Source of the DNA: Hyperoodon ampullatus
Taxonomy: Eukaryota > Chordata > Mammalia > Artiodactyla > Ziphiidae
Length of the DNA: 64,000 nt
Direction of reading: 5' to 3'
Assembly (NCBI GenBank): GCA_949752795.1
Contig: OX457061.1
Location: 39,030,338-39,094,337 of the forward strand
In this document: piece after piece, positions 22,901 through 34,700 of the stretch
Layout of the letters: each line of letters opens with the position of its first letter
How positions within the stretch are numbered: the first letter of the stretch is position 1
Notes under the pieces: generated by a model
What the model was told of the DNA's origin: nothing
Databases searched by the model: none
Seen by the model: the letters and a program-made list of their open reading frames with translations, nothing else
Translations under genes and position numbers: made by a program

Positions 22901-25900
22901 AAAGAAAAATTATTAAAAGCAGCAAGGGGAAAACAACAAATAACATACAAGGGAACTCCCATAAGTTTAACAGCTGATTTCTCAGCAGAAATTCTACAAG
23001 CCAGAAGGAAGTGGCATGATATACTTAAAGTGATGAAAGGGAAGAACCTACAACCAAGATTCCTCTACCTGGCAAGGGTCTCATTCAGATTCGATGGAAA
23101 AATCACAAGGTTTACAGGCAAGCAAAATCTAAGAGAATTCAGCACCACCAAACCAGCTCTACAACAAATGCTAAAGGAACTTCTCTAAGTGGGAAGCACA
23201 AGAGAAGAAAAGGACCTACAAAAACAAACCAAAACAATTAAGAAAATGGTCACAGAGGCATACATATCGATAATTACCTTAAACGTGAATGGATTAAATG
23301 CTCCATAGGGACACATACAGACTGAAAGTGAGGGGATGGAAAAAGATATTCCATGCGAATGGAAATCAGAAGAAAGCTGGAGTAGCAATACTCATATCAG
23401 ATAAAATAGACTTTAAAATAAAGAATGTTACAAGAGACAAGGAAGGACACTACATAATGATCAAGGGATCAATCCAAGAAGAAGATATAATGATTATATA
23501 TATATATCCACCCAACATAGGAGCACCTCAATACATAAGGCAACTGCTAACAGCTCTAAAATACGAAATCGACAGTAACACAATAATAGTGGGGGACTTT
23601 AACACCTCATTTACACCAATGGACAGATCATCCAGACAGAAAATTAATAAGGAAACACATGCTTTAAATGACACAATAGACCCAATAGATTTAACTGCTA
23701 TTTATAGGACATTCCATCCAAAAACAGCAGATTACACTTTCTTCTCAAGTGCACATGGAACATTCTACAGGATAGATCACATCTTGGGTCACAAATCAAG
23801 CCACAGTAAATTTAAGAAAAATGAAATCATATCAAGCATCTTTTCTGACCAGAGCGCTATGAGATTAGAAATGAATTACAGGGAAAAAAACGTAAAAAAC
23901 ACAAACATATGGAGGCTAAACAATATGTTACTAAATAACCAAGAGATCACTGAAGAAACCAAAGAGGAAATCAAAAAATACCTAGAGACAAATGACAATG
24001 AAAACACGATGATCCAACACCTATGGGATGCAGCAAAAGCAGTTCTAAGAGGGAAGTTTATAGCTATACAAGCCTACCTCAAGAAACAAGAAAAATCTCA
24101 AATAAACAATCTAACCTTGCACCTAAAGGAACTAGAGAAAGAAGAACAAACAAAACCCAAAGTTAGCAGAAGGAAAGAAATCATAAAGATCAGAACAGAA
24201 ATAAATGAAATAGAAACAAAGAAAACAATAGCAAAGATCAATAAAACTAAAAGCTGGTACTTTGAGAAGATAAACAAAATTGATAAACCATTAGCCAGAC
24301 TCATCAAGAAAAAGAAGGAGAGGACTCAAGTCAATAAAATTAGAAATGAAAAAGGAGAAGTTACAACAGACACTGCCAAAATAAAAAGCATCCTAAGAGA
24401 CTACTACAAGCAACTCTATGCCAATAAAATGGACACCCTGGGAGAAATGGACAGATTCTTAGAAAGGTATAACCTTCCAAGACTGAACCTGGAAGAAATA
24501 GAAAATATGAATATACCAATCACAAGTAATGAAATTGAAACTGTGATGAAAAATCTTCCAACAAACAAAAGTCCAGGACCAGATGGCTTCACAGGTGAAT
24601 TCTATCAAACATTTAGAGAAGAGCTAACACCTATCCTTCTCAAACTCTTCCAAAATATAGCAGAGGGAGGAACACATCCAAACTCATTCTATGAGGCCAC
24701 CATCACCCTGATACCAAAACCAGACAAAGATACTACAAAAAAAGAAAATTGCAGACCAATATCACTGATGAACATAGATGCAAAAATCCTCAACAAAATA
24801 CTAGCAAACAGAATCCAACAACACATTAAAAGGATCATACACCATGATCAAGTGGAATTTATCCCAGGGATGCAAGGATTCTTCAATATAAGTAAATCAA
24901 TCAATGTTATACACCATATTAACAAATTGAAGAAGAAAAATCATATGACCATCTCAATAGATCCAGAAAAAGCTTTTGACAAAATTCGAGCCCCATTTAT
25001 GGTAAAAACTCTCCAGAAAGTGGGCATAGAGGGAACCTACCTCAACATAATAAAGGCCATATATGACAAACCCACAGCCAACATCATTCTAAATGGTGAA
25101 AAACTGAAAGCATTTCTTCTAAGATCAGGAAGAAGACAAGGATGTCCACTCTCACCACTATTATTCAACATAGTTTTGGAATTCCTAGCCACGGAAATCA
25201 GAGAAGAAAAAGAAAAGGAAAACAAATCGGAAAAGAAGTAAAACTGTCACTGTTTGCCGATGACATGATACTATACATAGAGAATCCTAAAGATGCCACC
25301 AGAAAACTACTAGAGCTAATCAATGAATTTGGCAAAGTTGCAGGATACAAAATTAATGCACTGAAATCTCTTGCATTCCTATACACTAATGAGGAAAAAT
25401 CTGAAAGAGAAATTAAGGAAACACTCCCATTTACCACTGCAATAAAAAGAATAAAATACCTAGGAATAGACCTACCTAGGGAGACAAAAGACCTCTATGC
25501 AGAAAACTATAAGGCACTGATGAAAGAAATTAAAGATGATACCAAGAGATGGAGAGATATACCATGTTCTTGGATTGGAAGAATCAATATTGTGAAAATG
25601 ACTATACTACCCAAAGGAATGTACAGATTCAATGCAATCCCTATCAAATTACCAATGACATGTTTTTTGGAAGTAGAGCAAAAAATCTTAAAATTTGTAT
25701 GGAGACACAAAAGACCCTAAATAGCCAAAGCAGTCTTGAGGGAAAATAACGGAGCTGGAGGAATCAGACTCCCTGACTTCAGACTATAGTAGAAAGCTAC
25801 AGTAATCAAGACAATATGGTACTGGCACAAAACCAGAAACACAGATCAGTGGAACAAGATAGAAAGCCCAGAGGTAAACCCACGCACCTATGATCAACTA

Positions 25901-28748
25901 ATATATGACAAAGGAAGCAAGAATATACAATGGAGAAAAGACAGTCTCTTCAATAAGTGGTGCTGGGAAAACTGGACAGCTATATTTAAAAGAATGAAAT
26001 TAGAAAACTCCCTAACACCATACACAAAAATAAACTCAAAATGGATTTGAGACCTAAATATAAGACCGGACACTATAAAACTCTTAGAGAAAAACATAGG
26101 AAGAACACTCTTTGACATAAACCACAGCAAGATCTTTTTTGATCCACCTCCTAGAGTAATGGAAATAAAAAAATAAATAAATAAACAAATGGGACCTAAT
26201 GAAACTTCAAAGCTTTTGCACAGCAAAGGAAACCATAAACAAGATGAAAAGACAACCCTCAGAATGGGAGAAAATATTTGCGAACGTATCAACGGACAAA
26301 GGATTAATCTCCAAAATATATAAACAGCTCATGCAGCTCAATATTAAAAAACAAACAACCCAATCCGAAAATGGGCAGAGGACCTAAATAGATCTTTCTC
26401 CAAAGAAGACATACAGATGGCCATGAAGCACATGAAAAGCTGCACAACATCACTAATTATTAGAGAAATGCAAATCAAAACTACAATGAGGTATCACCTC
26501 ACACCAGTTAGAATGGGCATCATCAGAAAATCTACAAACAAATGCTGGCGAGGGTGTGGAGAAAAGGGAACCCTCTTGCACTGTTGGTGGGAATGTAAAT
26601 TGATACAGCCACTATGGAGAACAGTATGGAGGTTCCTTAAAAAACTAAAAATAGAATTACCATATGATCCAGCAATCCCACTACTGGGCATATACCCAGA
26701 GAAAAACATAACTCAAAAAGACACTTGCATGCCAGTGTTCATTGCAGCACTGTTTACAATAGCCAGGTCATGGAAGCAACCTAAATGCCCATTGACAAAC
26801 GAATGGATAAAGAAGATGTGGTACATATATACAATGGAATATAACTCAGCCATAAAAAGGAACGAAATTGGGTCATTTGTAGAGATGTGGATGGATCTAG
26901 AGACTGTCATACAGAGTGAAGTAAGTCAGAAAGAGAAAAACAAATATTATATATTAATGCCTATATATGGAACCTAGAAAAATGGTACATATGAACCGGT
27001 TTGCAGCACAGAAATTGAGACACAGATGTAGAGAACAAATGTATGAACACCAATGGGGGAAAGTGGTGGGGGGTGTGGGTTTGTGGTGTGATGAATTGGG
27101 CGATTGGGATTAACATGTATACACTGATGTGTATAAAATTGATGACTAATAAGGACCTGCTGTATAAAAAAATAAATAAAATTCAAAAATTGAAAAAATA
27201 AGTGAAGTGTAATAAGTAAGGTATGCCTGTATTATGATATTTTGTTTTAATGAGTGGAGTCCAAGAAATTATTTTAATGTTTATGCACATTGTTAACAGG
27301 ATGGAATCCGACGTGGTAGACCCAGAGCAGATACTGTACGGGATTTAATAAATGAAGGAGAGCATTCGTCCAGCAGAATACGTTGTAACATCTGTAATAG
27401 GGTGTTTCCACGGGAGAAATCGCTCCAGGCTCACAAACGGACTCATACAGGTAAGTTGAGCAAATTTTAGAGAATGCCAAAAGTGATACTTAACTGAAAG
27501 CTGATTTGATGTTTGGGCCTATAAATTAATTTTTAGTTACCTTACATTTCCTTATTGTAAAGTTTTAAAAACAGGCACTGTGTAGTCAGCTTCTCTTTTG
27601 GTGGGGAGGGATAGTTTTCTGAGCATTGATACCGTGTGATTTCCAAAGTTATCATGGTAATTAATGTAGTTGACACAGAAATGTTATTACTAAATTTGAT
27701 TCTATCCTTCTATGCACCTGAATTTTACTTGATATGCCCTTAAGTTGTCTGTATAATTGTTAAAACTGATTTGTAAGCCAAATCCTGTATCAGTTATAGT
27801 CGAATTTTTAATAGAATTTCTAGAGTCCTCAGGGTATTTGACCTAACTATTAAATCTAAGGTGAAGTATAATTTTTCAGAATTAAGTGTATTGTAGGTAG
27901 CTATCCCAAGACTATCATACATCTTTTTTTGTGTAGAGAAGTTATACTTGCATTTAAAATACCATAAAAATACCATATAGAGGGCTTCCCTGGTGGCGCA
28001 GTGGTTGAGAGTCCGCCTGCCGATGCAGGGGACGCGGGTCTGGGAAGATCCTACATGCCGCAGAGCGGCTGGGCCCGTGAGCCATGGCCGCTGAGCCTGT
28101 GCGTCCGGAGCCTGTGCTCCGCAACGGGAGAGGCTACAACAGTGAGAGGCCCGCGTACTGCAAAAAAAAAAAAAAAAAAAAAAAAAAATACCATATAGAG
28201 AGCAAAAAGATAATATAAAGAGGGCCTTGTTCTTTCCATAGATACAGTTGGTCCCACCCAGAAGGAGCCATATGGTTCTAATAATGATATCAAATAATTT
28301 ACAGATGAGGAAACTGAGGCACAAAAACACCCAATTACCACTGACTTACAGCTTCTCATACCCTTAAGTCTAGAACTACACTGGCCAGTATAGTAGCACA
28401 TGTGGCTGTTGAGCACTTGAAATGTGGCTAGTCTAAATTGAGATGAGCAGGATGTTTAAAATACACTTAGTATGAAAAAAAGAGAGTAAATGATATCTTT
28501 AATAATTTTTGATAATGATTACAAATTGAAATGATAGAATTTTAGATATATTGGGTTAAATGAAGTATATTATCAATTAATTTCACCTGTTTCTTTTTAC
28601 TTTGTTAATGTGGCTACCATAAGTGGTTCTCATTCTATTTCTGTTGGTCAGTATGGGTCTAGAACTTGGGCTTTTAACCCTTAGTCCCCTGTTTGTTCCA
28701 CTATGTTTATGGTCATAACCTGTTTCTTTTTTCTTTCTGTTTTTGAAA

Positions 28749-28790
<42 letters not shown>

Positions 28791-31700
28791 TTGCCGTACG
28801 CGGGCCTCTCACCGTTGTGGCCTCTTCCGTTGCGGAGCACAGGCTCCGGACGTGCAGGCTCAGCGGTCATGGCTCACGGGCCTAGCCGCTCCGCGGCATG
28901 TGGGATCCTCCCGGACTGGGGCACGAACCCGTGTCCCCTGCATCGGCAGGCGGACTCTCAACCACTGCGCCACCAGGGAAGCCCAAAAAGATATATTTTA
29001 ATGGTATGCTAGAATACAGTTTTCTTAGCTAAATCCCTGAAAAAGGGTAAAATTTTAATTTTGAATCATTATAAACTAAGTGGCCAAGATGTTTTGACTT
29101 TAGATTATTCAGTAAAACTATTACTGAATGAATATCTGATTTTGAGAATTTTTGTATTTTTTCAATCTACTTAGTCTGAAATAACCCCAAATAACTGGTA
29201 CACAGCTGTAGAGTACATGTTACTAGTGTGAAATCAGTTGCCAAGATTCAAGACCATGTGGCATAATAAGAAGGTGCCTGAGTCCCAGTCCGATCTACCA
29301 CTAACCCATTGTGTGTCACCCAGTACTTCCAGGCTTACTGCACTGTATGCCAGGGAACTGAGCCAAAGATCTCCATGCTGTAGTTAAGCTCTAATAGTAT
29401 ATGCTCTGTAAAAAGCTTTTGTCTTACTTTATCCTATGTTTATTAACTTGTGTCCAACTGTCACATTCGTTTAGTACATTTCTAAATAATGAGAAATTTA
29501 GGGAAGACTCATTACTGTTCTTTGAGTCATATGGGAAGAACCAGTATATAATTGTTAACCAAAGAATGTTTATTCAAGGAATAATAAGTTTAATTATGAT
29601 TGAAAAACAACCTTTTTGAGTACCTTCTTTAGCCTAGCACTGTGTTGTATATAGGAATTGAAATGGAGTACAAGGTGTTACGCATCTTTGTATAAGGAGG
29701 GTACCATGATACATAAACAACATAGGACACTGAGTTAGTGAAGGGATATGTAGCTTAATATTTGGAGGTGGGGGTTGGGGGGTAGGGAGGAGTTTTACTG
29801 AGACTACAGGATTGGGAAGATTTGAATGGGCAGAAAAGATAAGGATTTCAAGGAGTAGAAGATGGGGAACTGCCTCATGGCTGGAATGAATCTCCAAGAG
29901 GGAAGTAAAGATAAACCCCACTCCCTAACCTAGTAGCTATAGTGCAGGTATTAGAGGACCATTTAAAAGTCAGCAGATAATTTTCAGTTGTTCAAGGAGT
30001 ATAGTAGGGTTTGGGGTAATTTTAGAGGGTAGTTGCATGGCAGCTATTCTGGAAGTGCTGTGCAGGTCAGAGACTAGAGGCCTGCCAGGGTTCATTCTAG
30101 GTGGGAGGGGCTACCAGTCTGACCAGGGGAGGTGGCAGTGGGAAGGCAGGAGTGGCAGACATGTTAAAGAATCAGCAAGAGCTAGCGATTTGGATTGTGG
30201 GGTGAAAATGTGGAATAAGTTGAAGATGATAACTTTAAGGATTTGAACCTGGGTACCTAAAAGCTCAACGCCTAAAGAAAATATTGGGCTTCCAAGTGGA
30301 TAGATGCTTCATATCATCTAAGTGTGCCCTTAGCACTTCCACTTGCAGCTCTGCAGAGGCTGTAACATGTTTTATTGTTGTTTGCAGTCGTAACTTATAT
30401 AAAGGTTGATTCTCTCTCCCTGCCCCTTCCCCTTCTCACCTTATTGTCTCAGAAATAATATATACCATCTGTCTACTTAGGTGAGAGACCCTATCTGTGT
30501 GACTATCCAGACTGTGGAAAAGCCTTCGTTCAAAGTGGACAGCTCAAAACCCATCAGCGTCTTCACACCGGAGAAAAACCTTTTGTTTGTTCAGAAAATG
30601 GTATGGTGTTAGGAGTTAAGTTTATGGAATAGCTAGTTGGGAGTTAAAAGTTAGAATATCTTTTGCTTGAATTTTGGGGAAGTGAGATTTTTGATAAAGA
30701 TTTAATCAAACCTCATAAGTTTTCTTCCTTGTTAATTGTGATTCATGCTCGATTTCCAGGAAATGACTGATTTTTAAATATTCTTTTTAGGTGAAAATCT
30801 TAAAGGGCAATTAAAAATGCTATATCCAGTTGTATGCTGTAGAAAAATCTATACAAGTAAATACAGCCTTTAGAGTAGGCTTTTACTTTGGTTTTAAACT
30901 TTTTAACTGTTAAACTGAAAGAAGCACATTATTGTCGAAATTTTCAGTACAGGAGGAGCGGGGGTGGGGTGGATTTTACCAGCTCAACACTGCTACTGTT
31001 GGTAATTTCATAGTTTCTTAAGCTGTTTTTCTTATGTACATTTTTACACAGTTATATTTGAAATCCAGTACAGTTTTGTTCTGTTGCTCCATGGTTTTCT
31101 TTTTTTTAAATAGATCTTTACTGGAGTATAATTGCTTCACAATACTGTGTTAGTTTCTGTTGTACACCAAAGTGAATCAGCCATATGTAAACATATGGCC
31201 CCATATCCCCTCCCTCTTGAGCCTGCCTCCCACCCTCCCTATCCCACCCCTCTAGGTCATCGCAAAGCACTGAGCTGATCTCCCTGTGCAATGCTGCTGC
31301 TTCCCACTAGCTAACTATTTTACATTCGGTAGTGTACATATGTTGATGCTACTCTCACTTCGTCCCAGCTTTCCCCTCCCATCCCGTGTCCTCAAGTCCA
31401 TTCTTTATGTCTACATCTTTATTCCTGCCCTGCAACTAGGTTCATCAGTACCATTTTTTTTTTCGATATATGCATTAGCATATGAACGATTGCCTCAATG
31501 TTAGTTATTAAATATTTAATTTGTTTTTAAAATTTGCTTGTTACCAACAAACATGAGGGGCATGTTTTCCTACTTAAACTTTTGTTTACCTTTGGTATGT
31601 TTTTTTATGATAGAGTCCAAGAATAAAATTCCTGGGTCAGAGATTTTGAACATTTTTATGACTTGTGCTAATAAATCACTTTCCAGTGGGGTTGAATGCA

Positions 31701-34700
31701 TTTACATTGTGATGACCAAGGTGAAAGAACCGTCTTCACATTCCTCTCAGTGGCATTGATAATATCAGCTTAGGGTTATTTTTTTTTTCTCTTCAAGTTA
31801 TAGAATGATAAATTTCATCATCTTAATTTATTTTTCTCGGATACCAGAGAAACTGAACATTTTCCATGTCCGCTGGATGTCCAGATTCTGATAACTGTTT
31901 CCTTCTGTGTTTTGAAGGCTGCCTAAGCAGATTCACCCATGCAAACCGCCACTGTCCGAAGCACCCTTATGCCAGGCTGAAGCGAGAGGAGCCCACAGAT
32001 GCTCTCAGTAAGCCCCAGGCTGTGGACAACCAGGCTGCCGCCGAGTGGTTGGCAAAGTAAGGCTCTCTCTGGAGTCTACTGCAGAACACTGCCCAGTGTG
32101 GGGGTTGAAGTTGGGGACTTTGACAGTTCTTTCAGTTTAAATAAGTTGCTTTTTTACACATTTTATAAAATAACTTGAAATGGCACTTTGTTTCCTGAAA
32201 CCACAGAATTGTTAGGAGTTTTATTTGGATCTGTGTGATAGAAAACTACTATATGATATTAATTAGTCTGAGTGCTCAGACCACAATTTATTTTAAAAGC
32301 AAGAGTTTACCCCATTTGAAAAGAATGTTTTTTATGTATTCTATTTCATTTGTCATTAATGCAGTCCCTCTTCATTTTCTTTATATTGGTTTTAGCTACG
32401 TGTTGATTATTAGAGGGATAGAGACTAGATGTTATTCTAAAGTAAAATTCCAAAAAGCACCCAGTTTAATTTTTTCTAATGGCAACAAGGGGACCAGTAT
32501 AAAAACATTTCTCTAAGGATATTTTGATTTAAGGAGTCATCTATCACATACACACCAGCAGCAGCTGACTGCCGCTCCCCAGCTTCACTGGCTTCCTCTG
32601 TACTGAGGATAAAGTCTAGAATCCCTAATTGTGTTGCTGTGGCTCTGCCTCCCTCTAGCAACACAGCTGTCTCCAGCCACCCGGGCTCCTTGTCTCTCAA
32701 CAGCACTATTGCTGTTGTTTCCAGGCCTTTGTGCTCACTTCCCTCTTCATTTAGCCACTCTGCTCGTTCTTCATTTCTTACTCAGGTTAAACACCACTTC
32801 AGGAAGTTCTTCCCTAACCTGCCCACTAACCCCCAAAACAAACAAGGTTAAATCCACTTAATAGATGCTTTTAAAACACATTGTATTTTCCCTCTCAAAA
32901 CCTCCTTCACACATTTACTTGTTCAGTGGCTATCTTCCCTGCTGGATCGTAAGCTCCACAAGGGCAGGGAATATGTTTGTCCCGAGTACTGCATCACTTC
33001 CTTCCTCCCTCTTCCTCCTGCCTGGCCCCCACTGCCCCATTATATCTAATTTTGCCCAAGCCAGAAACTTATTAGTCATCCTTGTGTTTATCTTCTTTTT
33101 CTCCCATCTACTCAGTGACCAACCTATGGATTCTACTTCCTTAACAATTATCAGATTCAGCCACTTCAGTCTTCTCAATCCATTCTCCATGCTGCTGCCA
33201 GAGGAGTCTTTCTAAAATGCTAATATGATGCTCAATATTAAGTCTAAGTCCTTTATTATAGCATTCAAAGCCCTTCATTACCCAGTCCTTGCTGACCTTG
33301 CTAAGGTATTTTGCTATTTTGCTATTTTCCTTTTTTAGTTGTCCTTCAAGTCATACTGAACTGTTTGCATTTGTCTTTTTATACTTCTGAGTATTTCCAA
33401 AACTTTTCTAGTTTGAGTAGTCTGGATTTCCTGAAATCTGGTAATTGTATTTTTTTTGGTATGTAATTTTAAAAACAGCTTTATTGAGGTATAATTGGCA
33501 CACAATAAATTGTACATATTTAAAGTGTATAATCTGGTGCGTTTTGACATATGTAGACACCTGTGAAACCATCACCAAAATCAAGATAGTGAACTTACCC
33601 ATCACTTTCACAGGCTTCCTCATGTCTCTTTGTAATCCGTTGTCCCTGCATCTCCCTGCCCTCCTCCACCCCAAAGGACACTGACTGATCTGTTTTCTGT
33701 CACTATAGTTAGTTCACATTTTCTAGAGTTTTATACAAATGGAGTCATATAGTATGCACTTCTTCGTCTGGCTTTCTTTCAACCAGCATAATTATTTTGA
33801 GAGTCATCATGTTGTTGAGTGTATCATTTCATTCCTTTTCATTGCTGTGCAGTAATCTGTTATATGGATGCACCTCCATTTATTTATTAATTCACCTCTT
33901 GATGGGCCTTTATGTTGTTTTTGGCTATTACAAATAAAGCTGCTATGAACATGAATATACAAGTCTTTGAATGGACATTTTTGTAGGTAATGGTACTGTC
34001 ATTTAAATATGCCTTTCTTTGGTTATCAAAAAAGGTGGAACATTTGTATTTTCTCTTGTGAATTATCAGTTGGCTACGTAATAGAAAATGATAGTGCTCT
34101 TAAATTTTTGAGTAAGCTCTATGTGTTACACATATTAATCCATTTGTCCTATTTTGTGGGTTTAAACTTTCTCATAGTTAACTCTGTCAGCAGCCATCAT
34201 TCCTCTGTGGATAGAATAAATGGGTTTCTAATGATTATTTTACTGTTTCTATATTTTATTCTAGTCCATTTCGCATATGATCTTTAAGGCAGCTATAGTT
34301 TAATGACAAAAACACGTGACTAGAGAGTTGAGTATAAGACCCAGAACTGCCACTTGTTGATTTTGTTATTCTGAGCAAGTCCTTCAACTTCTTGAACTTG
34401 AATTTTTTCCTCTGTTATGGAAAAACATGTAATGTATGTGAAATCCCTTTATAACTTTATAAACTGAAACACAAAATAATACTGTAGGAAAGACCTCCCC
34501 TTTTTTTTTCTTTAAAGAAAAGTGAACATTTGAGAATGTTATATATACTGTATAAGTAATACGGATGCATTTCATATAGGTACTGGGAAACACGAGAGCA
34601 GCGTACTCCCACCTTGAAAGGAAAGCTGGTTCAGAAGGCAGATCAGGAGCAGCAGGACCCTCTGGAGTACCTTCAGTCTGACGAGGAGGACGATGAGAAG

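Larger units (their letters stand above)
21993..27199 (+). mobile_element. L1 retrotransposon, sense strand, 5'-truncated, with 15-bp duplication
   Basis: It runs from residual 5' UTR (21993) through ORF1 (about 22298-23188) and ORF2 (23246-26977) to a 3' UTR and an A-rich end (about 27160-27199). AAGTGAAGCGTAATA (21978-21992) and AAGTGAAGTGTAATA (27200-27214) are the target-site duplication, with one mismatch, made from Tigger sequence. Both ORFs are broken, so the element is dead. It lies sense to ZNF367, ending only about 100 bases before exon 2. Confidence 0.93.
21709..27230. mobile_element. Tigger (mariner-like) DNA transposon remnant, split by an L1
   Basis: The left part (21709-21992) starts with the Tigger terminal repeat ('cagttataccttt...'), carries 'atgtttacactatactgtag' and 'gggttgccacaaaccttcaa', and breaks off at 'aagtgaagcgtaata'. 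After the L1 the element resumes and ends '...aaggtatgcctgt' followed by A (27215-27231), the opposite terminal repeat. The transposase part is absent, so this is an internally deleted non-autonomous form. TA flanks both outer edges, as expected of TA-targeting mariner elements. Confidence 0.85.

Noticed and set aside
23298..25241. 647-codon open frame as a possible functional gene
   Set aside because: It is the L1 ORF2 of a truncated element with a missing endonuclease segment and a frameshift before the catalytic FADD.
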